From: Pseudochelatococcus sp047501465
GTDB taxonomy: Bacteria > Pseudomonadota > Alphaproteobacteria > Rhizobiales > Beijerinckiaceae
Assembly: GCF_047501465.1 (NCBI RefSeq)
Contig: NZ_JAZDRL010000002.1
Location: 682,001-746,000, forward strand
Length of the DNA stretch: 64,000 nucleotides
Reading direction: 5' to 3'
Part shown: positions 1 through 6,628 of the stretch, in pieces
How positions within the stretch are numbered: the stretch's first letter is position 1
Layout of the letters: every line of letters begins with the position of its first letter
Notes under the pieces: model-generated
What the model was told of the DNA's origin: nothing
The model's input: the letters and a program-made list of their open reading frames with translations, nothing else
Databases searched by the model: none
Position numbers and translations under genes: made by a program

Positions 1-1
1 G

Positions 2-394
2 GCACATGGCTTTGGCTACACCGATATCACCCGCAGCCTCACTACCTCATGGTCATCTGTCGATGTGGTGGATCGAATGGAGGTGCTGCAATGGACCGGC
101 CCCAAGAGCGAGGCTGTCTCCATCAAGGGCGTGCTGTTCCCTGCGGAGTTTGGCGGCGAGGATAGCCTTGAAGGTATCCGTTCTGCCGCACAAAAAGGAG
201 AACCGCTTATGCTGGTCTCACTTGATGGAGGGGTATTTGGCCAGTTCGTGATTGAGGCAGTGAATGAAGAGCGCGCCTTTATCGACCCGCGAGGAATGCC
301 ACGCAAAAACGCCTGGAGCATAGAGCTTAAACGCTTTGAGCAAGCAGGCAGCGGGCAATCAGGTGGGGCTTCTCAATCGATAGGGCTATTCTAA
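2..394 (+). CDS. Phage tail protein, P2 gpU family (5' end outside window)
   Basis: The reading frame is open from the window edge to a TAA at 392-394, so the start codon lies upstream; a GTG at 65 is internal. The visible 130 residues show the P2 gpU pattern: a W-rich start, a segment equivalent to 'VLFPAEFGGEDSLEGIR', and a C-terminal stretch 'FIDPRGMPRKNAWSIELKR' resembling the gpU tail end. In P2, gpU acts at tail completion or termination. The stop overlaps the ATG of the gpX gene by one base, the order (U, X, D) found in P2-like phages. Family assignment rests on motif recognition and synteny. Confidence 0.8.
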   Translation, partial: AHGFGYTDITRSLTTSWSSVDVVDRMEVLQWTGPKSEAVSIKGVLFPAEFGGEDSLEGIRSAAQKGEPLMLVSLDGGVFGQFVIEAVNEERAFIDPRGMPRKNAWSIELKRFEQAGSGQSGGASQSIGLF

Positions 395-606
395 TGGCCG
401 CAACAATCACTACCATCGACGGCGATATCCTCGATCTGATCTGCCACCGCTACTACGGCCAGCACAAGGGCACTGTCGAGGCCGTGCTCGCCGCCAATCC
501 AGGTCTCGCAGCTCAGCCCCAACCCTTCGCTGCCGGTATCGAGATCATTCTGCTTGATAAGCCTGTGACAGACCGCAACCAGCAAACAATCGCCCTATGG
601 GAATAG
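394..606 (+). CDS. Phage tail protein X, P2 gpX family (LysM-like)
   Basis: This 70-residue protein has the short LysM-like fold of P2 gpX, with 'DLICHRYYGQHKGTVEAVL' followed by 'ANPGLA' and a closing 'AGIEIILLDKP' strand. gpX is a small essential tail protein thought to act at tail assembly or at peptidoglycan. Its ATG shares a base with the gpU stop and the gpD gene starts 4 bp after its stop, so the three are translationally coupled. Length and motif are normal for the family and there is no sign of damage. Confidence 0.85.
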   Translation: MAATITTIDGDILDLICHRYYGQHKGTVEAVLAANPGLAAQPQPFAAGIEIILLDKPVTDRNQQTIALWE

Positions 607-610
607 CGCC

Positions 611-1683
611 ATGCATCATCCGGTTGCAGTTGTTGAGGTGAATGGACGCGAGGTATCGGGCGCTTTCTGGTCAAGGCTTATCCGCCTGACCATTACGGAT
701 AAGGCTGGTAGCGAGGCAGACGAAATCAGCATTGAACTGCTGGACGGCAATCCGTTTCTGGAGATCCCCCAAACTGGCGTGAAGATCCGCGCATGGCTCG
801 GATATCGCGAAACTGGCACCCGCTACATGGGCACTTTCGTCGTGGATTCCGTTGAGCTCTCATGCCTGCCGTTTGGCATGACTATCAGCGGCAAGTCAGC
901 CGATGTGCGGGCGACGCTCAAAGAGCAAAAGACGCGTCACTTTGATGGCAAGACCGTCAAGGACGTTGTTGAGGCAATCGCCGCTGATCACGGGCTTGAG
1001 CCTGTTGTGTCTGAAAAGGTGGCCGGGCTCAAATACGACTGGCTCGGCCAGCTTGATGAGTCCGACATGCACCTGCTGACGCGCATGGCAGAGCGCCATG
1101 GGGCGATGGTAACGTTCAAGGATGGCAAGCTGATCTTTGCTGAGCGTTCTGCCGGGCTTTCAGGCTCTGGCCGATCGCTAGCAACGCTCGTTCTGCATCG
1201 CTCCGACATTATCGTCGGCTCCTGCCGTGTGCGGTTTGCAGATCGCGGCAAGCACAAGCGTGTCGTGGCGAAATGGCAGGACAAGGGCAAGCAGCAGCGC
1301 AAGGAGGTCGAGATTGAATCCGATGCTGAAGCATCAGCCTCCTATAGCCTGCCAGAAACCTACGCCTAGAGGATGAGGCGCTGAAAGCCGCGCAAGCCAA
1401 ATCGCGCGAGCAGCAGGCGGATTCTGACACGCTTGAACTCTCGGTGCTGGGCAATCCAGATCTGAAGGCAGGCCAGCCCCTACGCCTGTCAGACGTGCGA
1501 CCTGGTGTCGATGATCTGATCTGGACGGTCGATACCGCCACGCATGAGTTCAGTAAGTCCGGCTACACCACGCGGGTGTCTGCGAAGCGTGGCGTTGAGA
1601 GCGGCAATAGCAAGAAGACGTCCGCCAAGTCTGGTGAGGCTGAAGTGCAGTTTCCCTACGATCCGGAACTCTCTCCGGATTAA
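611..1683 (+). pseudogene. Phage late control protein gpD, frameshifted
   Basis: The first frame (611-1369, 252 residues) is a gpD/late control protein N-terminus: it builds the tail hub at the tip of P2-like tails. It stops at a TAG at 1367-1369. The expected continuation ('EDEALKAAQAKSREQQADSD', then 'LGNPDLKAGQPLRLSDVRPG') is in the next frame from 1369 to the TAA at 1681-1683. Joining the two gives a full-length gpD of about 355 residues. The break needs a one-base loss or two-base gain near 1364-1369. No slippery run is present, so a mutation or sequencing error is likelier than programmed frameshifting. A terminator follows. Confidence 0.75.
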
Positions 1684-1707
1684 TCCAACCCTTTATCAAC
1701 CCCACCC

Positions 1708-1735
1708 ATGCCGCCCTTCGAGGCGGCATTTTTAT
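1708..1735 (+). terminator. Rho-independent terminator after tail genes
   Basis: An 8-bp perfect stem (ATGCCGCC/GGCGGCAT) with a 6-nt loop is followed by a T-rich run. It lies 25 bp after the gpD stop and just before the Dam gene, so it probably ends the tail operon. Confidence 0.8.
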
Positions 1736-1747
1736 TATGAGGCAACA

Positions 1748-2605
1748 ATGGTTCTGAATGATATCGCTACGTTACATACCAATGCTCCAATGGCTCCACA
1801 GCCAGTGCGCCCGATGAGCACGCTTGCAGGATACATTGGCGGCAAAAGAGTGCTGTCCAAAGTGCTCGTGCCGATGATCAACGATATCCCGCACACGCTT
1901 TACTGCGAGCCGTTCATGGGCATGGGCGGCGTGTTTTTCCGTCGGGATGCGCGGCCAAGGGTTGAGGTTGTCAATGACCTTTCCAAGGACATCGCAACCT
2001 TCTTCCGGGTACTGCAGCGCCATTATCAGGCGTTTCTGGATGTCCTGAAATGGCAGCTGACAAGCCGGTCAGAGTTCGAGCGTCTGCTACGAACCGATCC
2101 AGATACACTGACCGATCTCGAAAGAGCCGCGCGGTTCCTCTATCTGCAAAAGCTGTCCTTCGGCGGTAAGGTTGGAGGGCGGACATTCGGCATATCCACG
2201 AGCGATCCATCAAAGTTCGATGTCTCACGTCTCATGCCGCTGCTCGAGGCAACGCATGAACGGCTGGCGGGCGTCTATATTGAATGCCTGCCCTGGCAGA
2301 AATTCATCGACCGATGGGATCGTTCACACACGCTGTTTTTTCTCGACCCACCTTACTGGGGCGTTGAGGATTACTACGGCAAGAACATGTTTGAACGGGC
2401 GGAGTTTGAGGAGCTGTCGGCGGTGCTGAAGAACCTCAAGGGCAAGTTCATCCTGACACTGAATGACGTGCCGGAAATCCGGGAGCTGTTCTTCTGGGCA
2501 GAGATAAAGCCGGTGCAGCTGAAATATACCGCCAGCGGCCAGCCGACGGAAGCTTCAGAGGTAATCATCTCGAATGTGCCGATGAGAGACGCGCCTATGC
2601 AGTGA
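1748..2605 (+). CDS. Phage DNA adenine methylase, Dam/D12 class
   Basis: This 285-residue protein has the D12-class N6-adenine methyltransferase layout. The N-terminal 'YIGGKR' box is at about 29-34, the SAM-binding 'EPFMGMGG' at 54-61 and the catalytic DPPY at 200-203. The motif order (I before IV) is that of the alpha group, as in E. coli Dam and T4 Dam. The open frame extends upstream through gpD in another frame, but the ATG at 1748 with GAGGCA in front and a terminator before it is the sensible start. Phage Dam genes usually protect phage DNA from host restriction or time packaging and expression. The recognition site cannot be told from sequence alone. Confidence 0.85.
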   Translation: MVLNDIATLHTNAPMAPQPVRPMSTLAGYIGGKRVLSKVLVPMINDIPHTLYCEPFMGMGGVFFRRDARPRVEVVNDLSKDIATFFRVLQRHYQAFLDVLKWQLTSRSEFERLLRTDPDTLTDLERAARFLYLQKLSFGGKVGGRTFGISTSDPSKFDVSRLMPLLEATHERLAGVYIECLPWQKFIDRWDRSHTLFFLDPPYWGVEDYYGKNMFERAEFEELSAVLKNLKGKFILTLNDVPEIRELFFWAEIKPVQLKYTASGQPTEASEVIISNVPMRDAPMQ

Positions 2606-2651
2606 GGCCACAGATCATATCTGGTTCGCTCAATCCCAATCAATGCTTATC

Positions 2652-2677
2652 GCCCACCTCGTGTGGGCTTTTCTTTT
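2652..2677 (+). terminator. Rho-independent terminator after dam
   Basis: A GCCCAC/GTGGGC stem with a 5-nt loop is followed by TTTTCTTTT. It sits between the Dam stop (2605) and the lysozyme start (2688). Confidence 0.75.
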
Positions 2678-2687
2678 GGAGGCTGCC

Positions 2688-3152
2688 ATGGCCCGTAAAG
2701 TCACGCCGTTTGTCATCGAAAAGTTGAAGCAATGGGAGGGATGTCGGCTGACAGTCTATCGCGATCCAGCGGGCATCTGGACCATCGGTTATGGCCATAC
2801 TGGGCCAGACGTAAAGCTAGGCATGCAAATCACACAGGCGCAGGCAGACAAGCTGCTGATGGATGATCTTGCCCGCTTTGAGCTCGCGGTTGATCGGTTA
2901 GTGAAGGTACCGCTCACGGATAACCAGTTTGGTGCGCTGGTGTCGTTTGCCTTCAATGTAGGTGTTCATGCATTCCAGCAATCAACATTGTTACGCAAGC
3001 TGAACAAGGGTGGTTACAGCGCTGTGCCAGCCGAGCTTTCGCGCTGGAACAAGGTGGGTAGCAAGGTACTGGATGGACTGGTTAATCGTCGCGCAGCTGA
3101 GGCGGACCTTTGGGCAACAAGTCTCCAATACGCAGGAGGGCAGTGCGAATGA
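2688..3152 (+). CDS. Phage lysozyme (endolysin), GH24 family
   Basis: This 154-residue muramidase cleaves the MurNAc-GlcNAc bond of peptidoglycan at the end of the lytic cycle. The GH24 catalytic triad is visible: E17 (in QWEG), D26 (in RDPAG) and T32 (in WTIGYGHT). The later motif 'FNVG' and the repeat-like 'FGALVSFAFNVG' are typical of T4-lysozyme-like endolysins. The ATG at 2688 has GGAGG six bases upstream; an earlier in-frame ATG at 2643 lies inside the terminator and is unlikely. There is no signal-anchor segment, so release probably depends on a holin. The next gene overlaps the stop by ATGA. Confidence 0.93.
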   Translation: MARKVTPFVIEKLKQWEGCRLTVYRDPAGIWTIGYGHTGPDVKLGMQITQAQADKLLMDDLARFELAVDRLVKVPLTDNQFGALVSFAFNVGVHAFQQSTLLRKLNKGGYSAVPAELSRWNKVGSKVLDGLVNRRAAEADLWATSLQYAGGQCE

Positions 3153-3505
3153 GTGAATTTTACAATAATCAAGAGATTGCAGCCTTTGGCGTGAAACTGG
3201 TGCATCTGATTGCTGGTGTTGCAGGAGGTGTTGTCCGCTCGCTTGTCATTGGCCGTTATGGAATCATCGCAGCGACAAGCGCTGTTATCGTTGGCGGGCT
3301 GACAGCTGGATACGGCACGCCTGCAGCTACCTCCATCCTGTGCAAGTGGTTATCAAATATAGGTTATCGTGCTACTGGCCTTGATGGAGCCGTTGGCTTC
3401 ACGCTAGGGCTATGCGGGATGACGACTGCTGAAATTGCAATACAACAGGTGAGAGAAATCGGGAAAAAATTGAGAAAAATAGCTAATCAAGGACAGTGTA
3501 ATTAG
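3149..3505 (+). CDS. Small membrane protein, putative holin
   Basis: This 118-residue protein overlaps the lysozyme stop (ATGA). It has two or three hydrophobic stretches, around residues 17-33 ('LVHLIAGVAGGVV'), 38-54 ('YGIIAATSAVIVGGLTAG') and 80-95, and a positively charged C-terminus. That architecture and its position next to the endolysin suggest a holin, which permeabilises the inner membrane so the lysozyme can reach the wall. I do not recognise a specific holin family, so the call rests on topology and context. Its 3' end overlaps the convergent downstream gene by 23 bp. Confidence 0.6.
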   Translation: MSEFYNNQEIAAFGVKLVHLIAGVAGGVVRSLVIGRYGIIAATSAVIVGGLTAGYGTPAATSILCKWLSNIGYRATGLDGAVGFTLGLCGMTTAEIAIQQVREIGKKLRKIANQGQCN

Positions 3506-4973
3506 AACATTCTATTCCATTCATTCTAAGGACATCAGCAAAAGCTTGAGCTGCAGCGCCAGCGCGTTCAATTGATTGAGTAGGAGATAAGAAAACTAAC
3601 CTAGCACCTCCTCCTTTACTGCGTAAGCTATGTCCAACTTTTAAAAGCCACCTTCCAAAGCCACTGCGAGCATTGGGTATCCAAACATGACCGAATCCAC
3701 ATGCACCTTCCATGAGAATAGGGTATCCTTTTACTCGCATTGGTGTAGGTATAGCCTTCTCAGCAGCAATTTCTCCCGCTTCAGAGGCTAAATCATAAAT
3801 ACGCTCCCATCTCGCTTTCCCGACAAGATGTTTATCAACAATCGGTGAATTTATGGCATTTTCCTTATCAGGATGTGTTATTAATCCAGGCTGAGCCGTT
3901 ACAAGAGAAGCGCGCTCATTTTTGCGAACAATCCATACAGTTTGAATTACGGCAGCACGACCATTTAGGCCCATTATACCAATTTCTGCTTCTGCCTTGA
4001 TGCCATGTTCAGTTGAGTAAATTTTATCAAATTTAGCTCGCTCCATACCTGTCGCAATTTGTATTTTTAAATACTCCCAATCATCTTCATTTATGTTCAA
4101 CTCTTTAGAGAAGAAGCCAGCTTTAGCTTTTCCAACTTTATGGAGTGGATTGAGTAGATATTTCAAAAGCTTATCAGTAGCAATCTCAACCTCAAAAGGG
4201 CCGTTAGGCATAGCTGCTAAATCCCAATCAAAAGGACTACATACTTTGTTAGCTAGCAAGCCTTTTGCTATCCGTTCGTGAACAGTAGATGCTGCCTTTC
4301 CCTTCCATCGATTTAATGATGCTTCACCACGTGAGGTAAGTTCACTAGGTGCAGGGAAATTTGGTCTTAACCGAAGAAAATCGTGATGATTTAGAATGGT
4401 TGTTCCGGTTAGATCACCGACGCTCCCGATCTCTAACGTTTCATCTTGATATGAATACATAATCCCATTTTTTAAAAATAAATCATCGAATAAAAATCTT
4501 ACAAATAATGTATGCTGCAATGGATTTCCTAAATCTATAACAATAGAAGACAGATAGCCACTGAGATTTTTCAATTCTGAATCAATAAAACTTCTTAGTC
4601 TTTCCACCATAGACGGTATAAAAATGCAATATATTTCTTCGTGGCCTATTGTTTCAGCTAATACCTCATAATTCATACTTGACGTTTGAGCAGCTGATGC
4701 ATCTAAAAAATCACCTATTAAAGTTGCATACTGATTATAATCACCAGACATTTTGTGCATTCGGCCATCTTTGGAAACAGCACTGATGCGATATGGAATT
4801 AATTGAAGGGCAAAATCTCCATGTAGAATTCGAGAGTTTATTATGTCTTGAGCATTTGTAAAATTTAACGCCTTAAGCAATTCATCGCGAAAATATGTAG
4901 CGTAATTACTGTCGCAAGGGGCGCTTTTTGCTTTAAAAAGGAATGCAACAGGCGAAGTATCAGATCTTATCAT
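3483..4973 (-). CDS. Hypothetical protein with a DUF6883-like domain (cargo gene)
   Basis: This 496-residue protein is encoded opposite to the lysis genes and is clearly more AT-rich than the phage genes on its left. The part around residues 255-370 resembles DUF6883. It starts with 'LLKYLLNPLHKVGKAKAGFF', goes on to 'EDDWEYLKIQI', and ends in the family-like 'VIQTVWIVRK...ASLVTAQPG'. DUF6883 is often found in toxin-like multidomain proteins. The first 200 and last 110 residues match nothing I know. The start at 4973 has GAGGAG nine bases upstream. Position just past the lysis cassette is where morons and anti-phage genes are often carried. A defence or toxin role is inferred from context only, and the domain call comes from pattern memory. 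Confidence 0.6.
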   Translation of the reverse strand: MIRSDTSPVAFLFKAKSAPCDSNYATYFRDELLKALNFTNAQDIINSRILHGDFALQLIPYRISAVSKDGRMHKMSGDYNQYATLIGDFLDASAAQTSSMNYEVLAETIGHEEIYCIFIPSMVERLRSFIDSELKNLSGYLSSIVIDLGNPLQHTLFVRFLFDDLFLKNGIMYSYQDETLEIGSVGDLTGTTILNHHDFLRLRPNFPAPSELTSRGEASLNRWKGKAASTVHERIAKGLLANKVCSPFDWDLAAMPNGPFEVEIATDKLLKYLLNPLHKVGKAKAGFFSKELNINEDDWEYLKIQIATGMERAKFDKIYSTEHGIKAEAEIGIMGLNGRAAVIQTVWIVRKNERASLVTAQPGLITHPDKENAINSPIVDKHLVGKARWERIYDLASEAGEIAAEKAIPTPMRVKGYPILMEGACGFGHVWIPNARSGFGRWLLKVGHSLRSKGGGARLVFLSPTQSIERAGAAAQAFADVLRMNGIECSNYTVLD

Positions 4974-5133
4974 TTTTTCATTCTCCTCACGTGGTAATGT
5001 TAAATCGATCTATTAGAATGCATGATGATTGATCATAAAAGAAATTACTAGGAATTTGCCTCATTTTAGTTGCTATGTTCTCGAAAGAGAGCGTTCATGT
5101 CTATACAAACACTGTAAAAACAAGGTGATAGGC

Positions 5134-5430
5134 ATGAGCAGGTTATTTTACAAAGCCATCATTGAGGATGTCCAGAATAACAAATGTAGCGAAGTAGAAG
5201 TTGATGCGCTGCTCGATATTTATGCCAGCACGGTAAAGCGTACGGCCACCACATCCGCTCGGAAAGCATGGTTTGAGCTGGGAGACTTTGCCTGCGCCAA
5301 AGTGATGGGAGTAAATCACTTCACATTGATGCTGGAGCGCTGCCAAGCTAGTGGGCAAGAGCAATGGTGGGGCATCTTCGAATGCGATCAGAAAGTACTG
5401 AAGGTTATTGCAACCCTGGAGCGAAACTAA
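5134..5430 (+). CDS. Hypothetical small protein
   Basis: This 98-residue acidic protein has no motif I recognise. The chosen ATG at 5134 has AGGTGATAGGC in front; an in-frame upstream start at 5029 would add 35 residues rich in basic and cysteine codons and is less likely. It is convergent with the hrgA-like gene and overlaps its stop by 4 bp. The content 'STVKRTATTSARKAWFELGD' suggests a soluble helical protein. It could be a phage accessory protein or part of the cargo, and no function can be assigned. Confidence 0.5.
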   Translation: MSRLFYKAIIEDVQNNKCSEVEVDALLDIYASTVKRTATTSARKAWFELGDFACAKVMGVNHFTLMLERCQASGQEQWWGIFECDQKVLKVIATLERN

Positions 5431-6380
5431 TCCTCGATGAGAATACCCCAATCAGAAGGCTTGGTTTTCCCTGTCTGATAGAAGCAAGTTACCTCTTCAA
5501 TAAAATCCCTAAAATCACGATTTTCTTCAACTAAGCGGTTTGCCGTATCCCAATCGATTTCAGTCCGTTCTTTTGCCGGAATTAACACCTGGCTTTCGAC
5601 CGGAGTCTTGAGGTCAAGCAAAATAAAACCAATGCCATGTAAGGCCGAAAGAATCTGCAATTCGCGCTTGGTATCAGAGCCCTCTAACTCTGCGGCAACC
5701 AGATAGCCAAAGTTCGCCCATGAAGAATTTGAAACTGCTTGAAAAAATGTCTGGCGTACGTTGGAGCGGTTAATGAGCAGCTTTACTTCAAATGACCAGA
5801 GTTTGGTCTTTTTGTCTGCATGCTGCTGTACGCAAGCCTTAATCTTTTGATCCCAGTCAGCCGTTAAATCTTCCATGGCTACTACATCAGGATAAAGCCA
5901 TTTGTTGCCGTTTGCTCCACGGGTATTGGAAGAGCGCTTCTCATCTATGCGCTTGCTATATATAGTATATTCTGCCCAGAGAAAGCTGGAGAGCATAGGG
6001 TATAAATCCTGCTCAGAATATCGAACTGTATCACGCTCAACAGAAGCTGAAATAGGAAGCTCAGATTCTGCCTCCTCAATCTCAGCCTGATCCGTTTGAG
6101 TGGTATAATAATACTTTCTGGGCCGCTCTTCTGTTGTTTTTAAATGAGGATTGCGGCTTTGCATGCGCTGACGCTGAGATGCTATTTCCGCAACAATTTG
6201 CTGTAAGAGAGCATTGTCATCATCAAGCGTGGTAACCGTAGCTCTGCTACGTATACGCTTGGCTTCGCATTCATCTGGAAAAGCACGAAATATCCATTCG
6301 GCCAATTCACGGGCAGTAAATTTCTGCCCCTGATGCTGGCTAAGAAAGTCAATGATCTTCTTGCTTAAATCCAGCTTCAT
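5427..6380 (-). CDS. HrgA/COG2958-type protein, restriction-associated
   Basis: This 317-residue protein has an N-terminal winged-helix segment (about 1-70, including 'FTARELAEWIF') and a C-terminal domain with 'KLWSFEVKLLINRSNVRQ', where the E-x-K spacing looks like a PD-(D/E)xK-type nuclease strand. It matches my memory of the HrgA family, named from Helicobacter pylori, where hrgA replaces a restriction gene. Here it is the last gene of a leftward operon behind res, with a gap of about 250 bp. That suggests an accessory role in restriction or a separate promoter. The ATG at 6380 has AAGGATC upstream; an in-frame start at 6404 is possible. Nuclease activity is inferred. Confidence 0.65.
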   Translation of the reverse strand: MKLDLSKKIIDFLSQHQGQKFTARELAEWIFRAFPDECEAKRIRSRATVTTLDDDNALLQQIVAEIASQRQRMQSRNPHLKTTEERPRKYYYTTQTDQAEIEEAESELPISASVERDTVRYSEQDLYPMLSSFLWAEYTIYSKRIDEKRSSNTRGANGNKWLYPDVVAMEDLTADWDQKIKACVQQHADKKTKLWSFEVKLLINRSNVRQTFFQAVSNSSWANFGYLVAAELEGSDTKRELQILSALHGIGFILLDLKTPVESQVLIPAKERTEIDWDTANRLVEENRDFRDFIEEVTCFYQTGKTKPSDWGILIED

Positions 6381-6628
6381 ATGATCCTTCTTTTTTGCCC
6401 TCAATGGTTATAACCCTAGCAAGTTGCTTAGAAATAACAAGAGGGGGGTGGATGTGGTTGCATCTGTCCAGGCTAAACAAATTGGTAAACAATCCGCAGT
6501 GTTCATTTTTATTAATATGAAGATACTATCGGTATATTATGAGTCATCGATTGCCTTGCTTGAGTGAGCCCCTCAACATTAAGAACGAGCAAAGGCTGGG
6601 TAGGATTTGATGCCAGCCTTCATTCTTT

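Noticed and set aside
1360..1375. Programmed frameshifting in gpD
   Set aside because: No slippery heptamer or run is present at the junction, and gpD is not known to be made by frameshifting.
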